64,000 bases of DNA from Trema orientale (GCA_002914845.1 JXTC01000246.1:184254-248253); one strand, 5' to 3'; shown: positions 39,077 through 50,809, counted from the stretch's first letter. The notes: a model not told the origin generated them from the sequence alone. A program made the numbers and translations.

Positions 39077-40230
39077 ACATGTTCCACCTCTGGGACTTTT
39101 GTTACCTTGGCAGTCTCCTCGGTAAGTCTATTAAGATAAGAGCAAGGAGACTCAATCATTTTCTATACTTTATATTGGCAAGAGTTAAACACGCGTTGTA
39201 TTAGCCCTTGAGACTTGAAATTGACGAATGAAATCTTGTAAAAACTGCTTCTACGAAGGGATAGACTCTGTGGGCTTATTCTTAAACCACTTCTTTGCTC
39301 TCTTTGCAAGTATTACTGCAAAACATCTACATCGAGTAGGTGACTAGACCCTGTTCAAGTTCATCAAGTCGTTGAACAAGTTAAGGTGATCACTTGGGTT
39401 AGTTTTTCCTTCATATGCCACAATGGTTGGTATTTTGAATCCATCCGGAAGGAGTAGTTCCTAAATTTCTTTGGTGAATGGTGAATAATGTCCCTCTACT
39501 TGAAATTCTTCTCGAGTAGCCAAGCAATCCAGCTCAATTCTAATGCAAGTGAACTCGTCGACTATAGACTCTTTCTTTTATTAGCAGGTGTTACAGTTAA
39601 ACTCTTACTAGTCGCTATTTGAGTTGTATTAGCTAGTCACGATTTAATTAATCTCGCAGATCACCTTCATTAGCTCGTTTTAAGTCATTTTTTGTGCGAC
39701 CTATCCTTTTAAACACATTTCTGCCAACTGCGGTTGGCTCATTTGGTCACGATGTGGGTGGGTTCTTTTATGGAGACCTAGCTAGTAAGCTTCTAGTTTT
39801 TATCCTAGCGAAATGGCTTGGATTTGGAAGGGTATTTTCCCATTCTGTTGAACTTTGTGCATGTGAGCCCCCTACATCTTTCTCATATTTAGATAATCTT
39901 GAACATGGTCAGTTTAAATAGGATGGTGCCTCGATGATTCTTGCAGCTATGGATGAGCTCTTTACCTAATTAAATCTTCTAACAATGTCTTGATTGAATT
40001 AACAACAGTTTGAACTTCATTTATAGCTTCTTCCTTTTGTCATACATACAAATCAGTTAGATCTGCATGTTGATCAATCTCTTCTACTGGCTCTTTTCCA
40101 AAATGACGCCACCTCTCCACAACATGAGTGCCTTCCGAACGGAGTCTTTCACTAGGGACCTATTGGGTTCGAACAACAGGTTGGACCTGTTGGTTCATCC
40201 ACCTAAATTTCTCTTATCCCATTTTTTTAA

Positions 40231-40828
40231 GAGATGTAAAGTGGGCCGGACCGCTCACATTTGATAAGCCCATATAGGCTTTGTACTGTGCCTAGGCCTG
40301 ACCCATCCAAAATATGGACCTGCCCAATCTATCATATATTCTTATTAAGGGACTCGATATGGCCCACAGGCCTAGCTTATATTTTATGCGGCCCTAAATG
40401 GATCGTACTTAAGTAGATTGTGTCTATGCGAACCGAATATAGACCACAATGTGGGCCTAATTTCGTTGTTATTCCACGCTTTAAAATATGGGCTTAAAAT
40501 CCATTTATAATTCTTTTAAAATTTGAATAAATTGAAAATAAATAAAAATGAGTAAATAAATAACATTAAAAGAATGTAAATGAAAATATTTAACTAAGAT
40601 TTTTTAAAATTTTAACTACGAAATATATTTAAAATTATATATAGAAGGACTAAACATGGGCCTAAAATGGGCCAATAGAAATGTGGGTCGTGCAAGGTGG
40701 GGCTTGTGGGTCTATGACTAAGGTCTAGCCTAGCCCCTACTATATGTAACGGGCCAACCCTGTACCGCACTTTTTCTTCGAAATGTGAGCCAACCCATAA
40801 ACCCAGCCCATATTGACATTTCTACATT
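40231..40828. mobile_element. GGCCCA-rich hAT-like MITE, copy B
   Basis: Homologous to copy A with the same ends and flanks. It carries an extra about 50-bp GCGGCCCTAAATGGATCGTA segment near 40390 that is shared with copy C but missing in A. Copies B and C therefore keep the ancestral length and A has a deletion. Confidence 0.65.
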
Positions 40829-41029
40829 TTTTCTCTTGTTTAGGTTGTCTAATGGGCTTTGAAAGAAAGACTCGTAAACTGGGCTTTTAGCTGGACGAGA
40901 AAAGAAGGGTTTGGATAACAAAACCCCCTCTTTCACAAACAAAACCCTCCTTCATCACAAACAAAATCCAGTCTCCTCTGTATATAATACTACATATAGT
41001 ACTTACAAAACTTAATATATATAGTGCCC

Positions 41030-41731
41030 ATTAAACTTTCAGAACCCTCTTGACTTGTCCAAGAGCTTCAAGGGCTTGTGTTTGTTAGGGATTAGCCTAT
41101 TGAGAGTGCGAATCGAATACGTAAAGGTAAATTAATTTTTCCTAATTTGGTAGTTGTTTTCCTATTTATTTAATGATCTGTTTTATCTTTTTTTTTATTT
41201 ATTCATTTATTGGCAGTAGTTATATTCTCGTATTTATTTATTTATTGATCTATCTATCCTTTTACTTATTTATTCATTAATTAAAAACTAAACGCCTTTT
41301 TTATTACTAACAAAATACATCACATCCATATATCATGCATTTTTATTTATTTATTTTTATTTTTCTAATTTGTGCAAAATTTTATATAGTTTGACCAAGA
41401 TATAAAAGGAAATGGTTGTCGTATATCCATTTAAAACCTCAACCCCTAAAACTGAACCTCCCAAATCCCGAGCCAAAATTCTGAGTATTTGTCGGCCGGA
41501 AGAAAGAGTAGACTTAGTGTTGCTGATATCTACCACAACAATTTTGAGTACATTGAAGTGACTGACATCGAAACTAGCAGTATGAAGCATTTGGTTTATG
41601 AATACATAAAACAACTTGTGAAGATCTTGGAGGAAGTAACGAAATCTGAAGAAAAAGTACTGGAAAATAAACAGACTGGACATGATCAGAAACAAAAACA
41701 GTTAGGGGAAACGGAAGTGGAAATAGAAACA
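41030..41731 (+). pseudogene. Captured gene 5' segment, copy B
   Basis: Same organisation as copy A: leader, GTAAATT donor-like site near 41127, acceptor-like end before 41389. The best preserved coding-like frame of the three reads LSVADIYHNNFEYIEVTDIE and KHLVYEYIKQLVKILEEVTK, then an acidic Glu/Lys tail. It is joined to gag sequence after about 41731. Confidence 0.5.
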
Positions 41732-41897
41732 TGTTCCACCTTTGGGACTTTTGTTACCTTGGCAGTTTCGTCGTTAAGTCTCTTAAAATAAGAGGGAGGA
41801 GACTCATTCATTTTCTCTGTCTTATATTGGCAAGAGTTAAACACGGCATTGCATAAGCCCTTGAGACTTAAAATTGATGAATGAAATCTTGTAAAAA

Positions 41898-42197
41898 CTA
41901 CTCCCATGAAGTGATAGACTCTGTGGGCTTATTCTTAAACCACTTCTTTGCTCCCTTTGTAAGTGTTACTGCAAAACATCTACATCGAGCAGGTGACTGG
42001 ATCCTATTCAAGTTCATCAAGTTGTTGAACAAGTCAAGGTGATCACTTGGGTCAGTTTTTCCTTCATATGCCACAATGGTTGGTATTTTGAATCCATCCG
42101 GAAAGAGTGCTTTCTGAATTTCTTTAGTGAAGGGTGAATAATGTCCCTCTACTTGAAATTCTTCTCGAGTAGCCAAGCAATCCAGCTCGATTCTCAT
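41898..42197 (-). pseudogene. Gag core fragment, unit 3
   Basis: The best preserved of the three gag copies. It has EEFQVEGHYSPFTKEIQKAL, GFKIPTIVAYEGKTDPSDHL, then VTLTKGAKKWFKNKPTESI. The last block is the classic 'L.g.A..Wf..lp..sI.sw' of gag. The frame ends where it meets ESPPSYFKRLNDETAKV in a shifted frame (41731-41830). Confidence 0.8.
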
Positions 42198-42619
42198 GCA
42201 AGCTAACTCGTCGACTGTAGACTCTTTTTTTCATTAGCGAGTGTTATAGTTGAACTCTTACTATTCGCTGTTTGAGTTGTATTAGCTAGTCGTCGATTTA
42301 ATTGATCTCACAGATCGCCTTCATTAACTCGATTCAGGTCGTTTCTTGTGCGACCTATCCTTTTAAACACACTTCTGCCAACTGCGGCTGGCTCATTTTA
42401 TCGCGATGTGGGTGGGGTTCTTTTATGGAGGCCTAGTTGGTAAGCTTCCTAGCTTTTGTCCTAGCGAAATGGCTAGGATTTAGAAGGGTATTTTCTAGTT
42501 CTGTTGAGCTTTGTACGTGTGAGCCCCTCCAACATCTTTCTCATATTTAGATGACCTCGAACATGGTCAGGTTAAATAGGATGATGCCTCGATGATTCTG
42601 GCTCCTGTGGATGAGCTCT

Positions 42620-42952
42620 TCACCTAATTAAATCTTCTAACAAGGTCTTGATTGAATCAACAACAGTTCGAACTTCATTTATAGCTTCTTCCTGCTTGTT
42701 TTGTTGTGCATACAAATCTGCTAGATCTGCATGTTGATCAACCCCTTCTACTGGCTTTTTTCCTAAATGACGCCCCTTCTCTGCAACATGAGTGCCTTCT
42801 GAATGGAGGCTTTCACTGGGGACTTGTTGAGTTCGAACAACACCAGTAAGTGTTTCTCCTTGAATTTGATATGGATGATTTCGAATCCCACTTACTTGGG
42901 ATGCAATAACTTCTTTTGCATGTGAAGCATTATTATGCCTTGTTCCCACCAT
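42620..42952 (-). pseudogene. Gag N-terminus of the gypsy element
   Basis: 110 codons starting MVGTRHNN and continuing to HADLADLYAQQNKQEEAINE and SIKTLLEDLIR, a hydrophilic, partly coiled-coil N-terminus as usual for plant gypsy gag. It begins about 40-60 bases after the presumed primer-binding region, as expected for the first codons of the element. No homologue of its distal part is left in units 1 and 2, where the captured segment starts instead. Confidence 0.65.
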
Positions 42953-42960
42953 TTATGGGT

Positions 42961-44529
42961 GGTGATAATATTGTCTACAAGATTACTAGACAGAAGCCTT
43001 CCTTCTAGCACCAAATTGTTGCACCAAAAATTGGTTAAACGATATGAAAATTGGTGTAACAACGAGATTACAATTCTAATAGGTAAAACGAGCGCTAAGT
43101 AGAGAAAATAACACGGTTTTATAATGGTTTAGCTGGAATTGAAATAATCTACATCTACTTTTTAGATGATTTTGTTGAGAGAATTGATAATAATAATTTT
43201 ACAATAGTCTTGTGGTGGTTTTGGATCCGATTCCCTCTTTTATTTTGAGATCTATGTATAATATCTGAAATGATCACTATGGTATTACTGCTGTGACCAG
43301 GTGAGAGCAACTGGAAATGATATGGGATTATCGGGAGTGGTCAGGTTTGTATCTCCTACTACCTCGTTCAATGTGTCATAATAATTATCCTAATAATTGA
43401 AGGCACTGTTGTACAGTGGACCTGCTCACGAGTAATTATTAGCTCTCTTCGTCGTTAACTCAAGCAGATCTTCTCACATTGTTTATGGAGGATTGAAGTA
43501 GTTACACACGAGCAGATTATAGACGAGTAGACTCTATTCGAGCAGCTCAAAAAACACGCATAACAATTATATAAGTATTAAATGCAATAGATTTTTTGGA
43601 TCATAATTCAAATGATTTTAGTTGTTTGATCAAAAATCAAGTGATCTAAATTAGAGTGACAAATATTATGATACCAAGAAGTATTATATATCTGCTTGTT
43701 CGATGTGTATTGCATTATTTATCATCGATGAATACTCTTGATTTTTATATTTTTATCGTATGACTATAATCAGTTTAGTAAATAGTAATGATACCAAAAA
43801 TTAAAAAAATCTACAATATTTAATGCTTATCCAATATAGAATATTATTTAAGATTTAATCTGATGTCTTGTTACTTGCTAAGTTGTAATTTTTAATTTCA
43901 TTTTTATTTTGTGAAATTTTATAAATACCATAATTTTAATAAATTTTGACATAAAACTCTATTATATTTGGATTTTTCAAGAAAATTGTTGAAATTATAT
44001 AATTTTAATATCATACGCCTGAATTTTCCCTACGTATAAAATTAGCCCTATGTGTCATCAAATTTAGGGAAAAAATGATAGGAAAATAAAGATTACACTT
44101 AATGAACAATGTTCACTCCTCCTTTTAATTTCTTTTTCTTGTCCCAAAACAAGGTTGAGTTTGAATTTTTTTTAAATAAAAAAAACTAAAACATAGTAAA
44201 ACTATAGGTTCAAAAATCCTGGGTATTGAATAAGCAATTAATCAAATGACTTTTTTTTTCCTTGAACAAAAAAAAGAAACACAAAAAAATTAAAAGACCT
44301 TCAATGATTTTGAAGCCTTGGACAAATTAGTGGGGGAAAAAAAATCATCGTCATTATAATCTTGAAGTCTTTACATTACAAATGGCATACATATAAAATG
44401 ACTTTTGTAAACAATTTAATTGAAATGATCCCACAAACTTTTATGTTAACATTTTAGTTCTATTATTATATGAATTTTTTTATTTTATTTTTTATATTAT
44501 TTCTTATGGTTGTCTACTTGTCTTTCGGG
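42961..44529. other. LTR-like and intergenic DNA separating array unit 3 from copy C
   Basis: After the presumed LTR (to about 43560) the sequence is plain AT-rich DNA with no recognisable coding. Its presence between the gag end of unit 3 and the captured segment C interrupts the otherwise regular array. Confidence 0.4.
42990..43560 (-). other. Probable LTR end and primer-binding region of the gypsy element
   Basis: On the minus strand the sequence ...CAATTTTTGGTGCAACA is followed by ATTTGGTGCTAGAAGGAAGG and then the gag start. TGGTGC after a CA end has the form of a primer-binding site for a tRNA ending in GCACCA (inference). About 500 bases to the right would be the LTR. I could not find a second copy of it near 32 kb, so the partner LTR is lost or outside recognition. 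Confidence 0.4.
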
Positions 44530-44771
44530 CCTTATAGAAATATGATTAAATTTTGGGCCCAATTTAAGTAAAGATCCCGTTGTCAAATATTATGTCAAAA
44601 TATCCTACCAAGTGTAAAATTTTATATACCAAGTATAAAAAATTATATACCAGTATATTTCAATACCGTAACTAAAATTGGTAGATAAATATATCTACTA
44701 AGTGTAAAAATATATATACCTAAACATTTAGCTATAAAATTTAAAAAATGCACATCTACTTAATCTAATTT
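44530..44771 (-). repeat. Dispersed repeat R1, copy 1 (inverse orientation)
   Basis: The reverse complement matches 59441-59715 over about 240 bp with clear identity. Shared words include AATATTTTAAATT, GATTAAGTAGAT, TTTTTACACTTAGTAGATA, ACACTTGGTA and CCCAAAATTT, with CATATTTCTAT. Its end coincides with the start of captured segment C (GTTCATCCACC at 44772). Confidence 0.75.
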
Positions 44772-44814
44772 AAAATATTGTTCATCCACCTAAATTTCTC
44801 TTATCCCTTTTTTT

Positions 44815-45372
44815 TATATATGTAAAGTGGGCCGGGCCAGCCCATATTTGATAAGCTCATATAGGCTTTGTACTGTACTTAGGCCCGACCTACCTAAAAT
44901 ATAAGCCGGGCTGGCCCTACTAGGCCCACAGGCCCAACCCATATTTTATACGGGCCTAAGTGGGTCGTATCTATATGGATTGTGCCTATGCAGGTTGAAT
45001 ATGGGCCTAATTTCGTTGTTATTACATGCTTTGAAATATCAAATATGGGCCTAAAATCTATTCATAATTTTTTTAAAATTTGAATAAATTAAAAATAAAC
45101 AAAAATTAGTAAATAAATAATATTAAAAGCATATAAATGAAAATATTTAACTAAGATTTTTTAAAATTTTAATTAAGAAATATATTTAAAATTATATATA
45201 GATAGACTAAACGTGGGCCAAATGTGGACCGATAAAAATGTGGGCCATGCTAGGCCGGGCATGTGGGCCTATGATTAAGGTCTAGTCTGGCCCCCACTAT
45301 ATGTAACGGGGCCGGCTTTTTCTTCAAAATGTGGACCAACCCACAAGTCCCGGCCCATATTGACATCTCTAC
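44815..45372. mobile_element. GGCCCA-rich hAT-like MITE, copy C
   Basis: Third copy, at the same position upstream of the captured gene segment. It contains the CGGGCCTAAGTGGGTCGTAT insert near 44955 that copy B also has. Confidence 0.65.
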
Positions 45373-45549
45373 CTTTTTCCTCTTGTTTAGGTTGTCTAAG
45401 GCTTTGAAAGAAAGACTCTTAAAATGGGCTTTTAGCTGGCCAAGAAAAGAAGAGTTTGGACAATAAAACCTCCTCTTTTACAAAAAAACTCTGCCCCCCT
45501 CTATATACAAGACTATACCCACAAAACTTACTATATATAGTGCCTATTA

Positions 45550-46240
45550 AATTTTCAGAACCCTCTTAACTTGTCCAAGAGCTTCAAGGGCTTGTGTTTA
45601 TTAGGGATTATCCCATTGAGAGTGCGGATCGAACATGTAAAGGTAAATTAATTTTTCCTGATTTGGTAATTATTTTCCTATTTATTTGTTAATCTGTTTT
45701 ATTTTTTTATTTCTTTATTCATTTATTGATAGTAGTTATATTCTCGTATTTATTCATTTATTGATCTATCGATCCTTTTACTTATTTATTCATTAATTAA
45801 AGACTAAACGCCCTTTTTATTACTAATAAAATACATCACATTCGTATATCATGTATTTTCATTTATTTATTTATTTTGTTTTTCTAATTTGTGCAAAATT
45901 TTATACAGTTTGACCATGATATAAAAGGAAATAGTTGTCGTATATCCATTTATAACCTCACTCTCGAAACCGAACCTCCCAAATCCCCCACCGAAGTTCC
46001 CAGTATTTGTTGGTCGGAAGACAAAGTAGACTTAGTGTTGCTGATATCTTCCACAACAATTTTGAGTATCTTGAAGTGACTGACATCGAAAATAGCGATA
46101 TGAAGCATTTGGTTCATGAATACATAAAGTAACTCGTGAAGGTCGTGGAGGAAGAAATGGAATCTGAAGAAAAAGAACCGGAACATGAATAGACTAAACA
46201 TGATCAGAAACAGAGACAGTTATGGGAACTAGAAATGGAA
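45550..46240 (+). pseudogene. Captured gene 5' segment, copy C (joined to the SPO11/TOP6A-like relic)
   Basis: Same leader, donor-like GTAAATT (about 45642) and acceptor-like TTTTATACAG before 45910. The coding-like frame is FDHDIKGNSCRISIYNL, then LETEPPKSPTEVP, with frame changes and a stop within HLVHEYIK*LVKVVEEE. Unlike A and B it continues to the right without a break into the relic at 46265-47199, so this is the presumed parental or least rearranged copy. Confidence 0.5.
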
Positions 46241-46264
46241 ACTGAAACAGAATCAGTTGGAAAA

Positions 46265-47199
46265 ATGGAAGCGAGTGGACTCTGTCTTTGCAAAACAGAA
46301 GCTAGTAAAGTTTGCCATAAGCATTTCTGGCTACAAAGTAGTTTTTCGTTCTAATTGTAATCAACATTTTGACCCTGTACTTTACCGATTCGTTCTCAAG
46401 AAAGGGAAGTTGGAATGACATGCGCCGGCATAAGGCAAAAAAAAAATGTTAAATGTTCTCTTGATTGCGTGAGGAGGACACTTTATCGACTCTAATTAGT
46501 GAGCTTCATTACGAGTATGATACTCAATTTACTAAAACAGGTAAGACTACATTGAATTCTATCATCAATGAACTCTGTTTAATGATAGAGTGTACTTGCG
46601 GTAGTAATTTACATATTGTTGCAGATGGAAAATTTAGGGTTATTGGTGACTGAGCTCAGATTTTAGAATAAAGGACAAAAGATCTACAATTTGAGTGGTT
46701 TTCCAGGTGCTGTGTCCATTCCTCGCATCCATAAAAAGATGGAAGATATTGTAAGCTCGGTGACATCTACAATACTAGTGGTAGAGAAAGGAAGCGCATT
46801 TTCAAGACCCGTTGAAAATGAGTTCCATTGAATATTCTCGAGCACGCTAAGACAGGGAACTTGATATCCCAATTTTTGCTCTAGTCGATTACAACCCGAG
46901 TGGATTTCAAATATTCTCCACTTACAACGTGAAATGGCTGAGGTTAAGGCCTATTGATTTGATCAGCTTTGTTCCCGACAGATGCAAATCGCCTATGTTA
47001 GAAGTGGAAATACAAAGAGCTTTACTCTTGTCAGAAGAACTGTTTGTGAAACAAGAATATATATATGGTTGCTGGAGCAAGACACGATGCTTTATTTCAA
47101 AATGAAGGCTGATATTGAATGTCTACATGAGTATATGGCTTTAAATACATATCGGAGTTTTTTCTAAAATTGAAGCTCCAACGACAGGATTGGGTGTGA
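46265..47199 (+). pseudogene. SPO11/TOP6A-family (topoisomerase VI subunit A-like) pseudogene
   Basis: Several frames in the right order match plant TOP6A/SPO11 proteins. YDTQFTKTGKTTLNSIINEL and NLHIVADGKFRVIGD match the winged-helix part. SIPRIHKKMEDIVSS and TILVVEKGSAFSRPVE at about 46705-46810 match the Toprim glutamate strand (ILLVEK). ALVDYNPSGFQIFSTYNVKW at 46878-46937 matches the Toprim Asp motif (ALVDxxPxG). RLRPIDLISFVPDRC and PMLEVEIQRALLLSEELFVK follow, and the end is KYISEFFLKLKLQRQDWV with a stop at 47197-47199. The family cuts DNA with a tyrosine in meiosis (SPO11-1/2) or as topoisomerase VI in endoreduplication (SPO11-3/TOP6A). The end fits TOP6A best. At least five frame breaks, several stops and loss of about 35 residues after EFH make it dead. 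No introns are evident in this part. Confidence 0.75.
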
Positions 47200-47214
47200 G
47201 TAGATTTCAAATCA

Positions 47215-48380
47215 GTGAAAGGATGATCTTCAGTACATTTTAACTGAGGAATTACAATGAAATGCCTATTCTTCACCATTTATAAGACTCTTGTTATTTT
47301 CTTGGTGATAAATTGTGTTATTGCTTGATATATAAAGATTTCCACTGCAGTGCCTTCATGGACACTGATTAATTCTTTTCTTTTGTTATCTTGAAGCTCT
47401 TAATATTAGTCTATTTCTTTTGTTATATTGAAGGTCAAATGTTTATATAAACTACATAATCATTTTATTAACTAGCATCAGTTAAGCATGTTAAAGACAA
47501 ATACATGTATAATTATGCATGTCAAACTGAGATGGTATTTATCTAATTAAATGCTTGAGGCACATGGACTTTCTCTTGTTTCCTAAGCTTGGTCAGCCCA
47601 TTGGGCCAAGTTACTACCTCTCTTTCTCTATCAAAAACAAGAGAAAGGACATGGATAAGACTATTTGGGGTCTTTTTATCAGTTTTAAGACTAGGTTGAT
47701 ATAATATTTTTTTTAGGACCAAAACTTAGGACTAGGTAGAGAGAGAAAGAAAACGGTTTCTAAATCTGCCCTTGGTCAAAAGTGAATTGGTAGGTGGAGC
47801 ATTAAATGATCTTCTTTCTCTCTTTTAAAACTAATACACTTTTGTCTCTTTTTTTTTTTTTTTTGTATTTTCATTCTCTCTTCTTCTTCTTCTTCTACTT
47901 CTTCAGTCTTCTATCCGAAAATCACATGATTGGTTTCCGTCTCTAGAGGACCATGAAAGCTTCAAACCGTGCACTCGATTAATCTCTCTATTTCTATGTT
48001 TCATTGCATTTCATTTCATACACACACACACTCTTTCTCTCTATCTCTCTCTTCTAGTTCATACTTTCTCGCTCCAGCTCTTTCTTTCTCCCTTTGTTAA
48101 TAATTGTGTTTCTTAATAACTATTTAATTATTTTGTTAAAAAAAAAAAAGAAAACTCAACTGGAAAATAGGAAGATTATATTGAGTTGCTTGAATTTTGA
48201 AGGTAAGTAATGAAGTTTTGTTCAAGATTAGTTTTTTATGGTTGATATTGAGTAAGTAATATTTAAAGGATGACCATAATACTGATCCGGGCATTATTGT
48301 GCCAAAAATTCCATATTTTCATATATTCATCATCTTTTTAATAACTTGTAGATCAAGTTGTGACGTCGTAGATCGAGACT
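47215..48380. other. Intergenic, CT-rich stretch included
   Basis: CT-rich DNA at 47870-48090 (CTTCTTCTTC, ACACACACAC, CTCTCTATCTCT) looks like a transcribed leader, but no coding sequence follows. No gene supported. Confidence 0.4.
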
Positions 48381-48382
48381 AA

Positions 48383-49200
48383 TTTGACCTCAGGTCAAGA
48401 TTAATTTGACCTTTGGTCAAGATTATTTTGGCCTTTGGTCAAAATTATATTGCTTTGAAGAGGTAGGTCAAACTGATGTTAACGTATGGTCAAAACTAAC
48501 TTGACCTTAGGTCAACATCATCTTGATCTTTGGTCAATATCATATTAAATCAACTGGTGAGGACTTAGTCAAACAAAAATATTTGTCTTGTGGCAATTCA
48601 GCGCACAAGAGGTAGATATGCCCTAGTCCAATTCCACTATATAGCATAATGAATGAATCTATAGACCATCCTACAAGAATGCGACAAGAGGATCCTGACT
48701 TGGGGTCAAGAAACTCTTGCCTTAGGGGCAAGAAGTTATTGACTTAAGGTCAAGAGGTTCTTGACTAGAGGTCAAAAATATATTGACTTAAGGAAAAAAG
48801 TGTTTGATTTAGATCTAACAACATTTTCAGTAGGGGTTGTAAAGTAATATATGAAACTTAGTCACGATGTTGTATGTGATGTATTTTTAAATTTATAAAT
48901 TAAAACTTATTGAACCAATGTCAGGATTTTCTTGTCTGGGGTCAAAAAATTTGTTATATTTTGTTTTTCAATTCATTAATTAAGTAAAAAATGTATTGAC
49001 CCCATGTCAAGAATTTCTTGAATGGGGTCATAATCTCTTTAATCTAAAAATTGAATACAATTTTATGTGTTTATTAATTCAAAAAAATTTTCACCTTGAA
49101 TCAAGTAATACTTGCCTTGAAGTCAAGATATTCTTGATCTAGATTCAAGATAGATCTGACACAGAGTCAAGTTTTTCTTGACCTAGAGTAATAAATAATG
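48383..49200. repeat. Cluster of about 20 imperfect TTGACCTNNGGTCAA palindromes
   Basis: Short inverted repeats with half sites TTGAC(C/T) and (G/A)GTCAA follow each other at irregular 20-60 bp spacing. Examples are TTGACCTCAGGTCAA (48383), TTGACCTTTGGTCAA (about 48406), TTGACCTTAGGTCAA (about 48491), TTGACTTAAGGTCAAGA (about 48738), TTGACTAGAGGTCAA (about 48759), TTGACCCCATGTCAAGA (about 48997) and TTGATCTAGATTCAAGA (about 49133). Many are framed as TCTTGAC...GTCAAGA. No coding frame runs through. TTGACC/T is also the W-box core of WRKY factors. Clustered short repeats of this kind are typical of the subterminal zones of CACTA-type transposons. Confidence 0.8.
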
Positions 49201-50809
49201 TCTTTATCAAATGCATTGAATTTTACCGAAACATTTACTGAATAGATAACTTTTAGCAAAATGATAGTCATCGAATATATCAAAAGTATAAGTAAATACT
49301 GAATATTATTTACCAATCACAGAAACTACAAGACAAAAAAGAAAAAAAAAAGTATTTGTCTGAAACACAATGAAAATAAAGCATTATCTTTGCTTACTTC
49401 TAAGTGGTTTTAACTTAGTTGTTGTTGTTTTCATTCATTCAGCATCTTCTAATAGAGGTTAAGGATATTATATTATCCAAATACTAATATTTCAAATACC
49501 AATATGAATTTTCATTAGTTCTTTTGAACCATGATATGGCATTAATGGTTGATAGAAATTGTACAAATAGTATTTGCAGAATGAAAGAGAGATTAATTAA
49601 GTCATTACTTTCAGTTTATATTTTTGTACACAAATTCGAAATGCAGTTAGATTTCAATGTGCTCGAAATGTGCTAGATGTTTAGACCAGATTGAATGGTG
49701 GTGCTGCATATGTTGTATTTTTATGTGGGATGACATTTTTAAGTGATATTTCTCCAGATTTATTTGTTTATAGTTGTAATTATTTCGAATATGTTTAGAA
49801 TTATATTTTGTTTTCTTATGCTTACTCTCTTATGATCGAGATTCCTCTTTAAATTATTCGGAATATCGATTATACGAAATTAATCATTAGCAGTATAATT
49901 TTGATCATTACAATTTTCAAGATTTCGAAGGTTTTGCTGGAATATACAACGGCATAGGGAAAGTTTTTAGTTAGTTTTCTTTTTGGTAATTTTTAAGTCA
50001 GACTGGAGTAGAGCTGAAAAAAAAAAAATAGAAATGCGTTCAACTTTATATAGTACTTTTATCTTACAAGTTACTTTTGTTTTTATCTTTAACGGGGAGA
50101 TAAAATTATTTAGTATCTAAGTATTAAAATCTAGCCATAGAAGAAAATTGCATGCTTTATTAGTATAGGTGAAAAAATCTTTTGTTAGTATAATGTAATT
50201 ATAAAAAGGATTGTCATGTATTAACGTTATTGAGAAAGTAGTTTACTGCATAGCCATACATCTTTTTTCACATTTTTTTTATATTTCTATGCTTGATACT
50301 TCACATTTCAGTTATGTTATTGTTATTATGTCATGACCAATAGTTGTTTCTCATACGTTGTTGTTTAGATTTCTGATGGTACAAGGGATACTGACATAAG
50401 GAATAGAGAGAAGGATGCCGATGAAGATGAGAAATGGTTGTGAGAACTCGTGTTTCCCAGCACCTTTGAGACCTCATATTTCCATCTCCATTCAGAGTTC
50501 AGGTCCAAGATGGGTATTTCGACTTCTGAGCGCCATCCATTTTCAGGACTCCTATTGTCTAGTACTTTTGATTGTTTTTTAAGTGTGTGTATATTTATTT
50601 TTACATTTCACTCATAGGATATATGTACTCTTCTTTATTGACTTTTTATATATGACGACTTATTGATAATGTATATTTGTGATAATTATTACTAATATTT
50701 TGTTTAAATCTCAAATTAATATTTTGATTAATAAAAAAAATTAGTACTTACACATAACTCATCTTTACCTAAACATAAACTTAATTTTAAATTTAAAACA
50801 TATAAAAAA
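49201..50809. other. Intergenic or transposon interior, no gene supported
   Basis: AT-rich with no conserved frame. A GC-richer piece at 50370-50560 (from TGATGGTACAAGGGATACTG on) is compositionally unlike its surroundings and may be a captured gene scrap. Its frames contain stops and match nothing I recognise. Confidence 0.35.

Larger units (their letters stand above)
36518..42960 (-). repeat. About 2.6-kb tandem array: gag module plus captured gene-5' fragment
   Basis: The start of the gag module (TTAAGATAAGAGCGAGGAGA and variants) recurs at about 36521, 39128 and 41780, giving periods of about 2.61 and 2.65 kb. Each unit has a gag segment coded on the minus strand (about 36518-37553, 39077-40185 and 41732-42952). 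In the first two units this is followed by a non-retroviral segment (about 37555-39076 and 40186-41731). That segment has its own promoter-like, untranslated and coding-like parts on the plus strand. Unit 3 keeps the gag start. Its partner segment lies at 44772 onward, separated by about 1.8 kb of LTR-like and other sequence. Copies differ by many substitutions and small indels, so the array is old. Confidence 0.8.

Noticed and set aside
48383-49200. CRISPR-like array
   Set aside because: Repeats are short, imperfect, irregularly spaced palindromes in a plant nuclear genome. There are no constant-length spacers and no cas genes.
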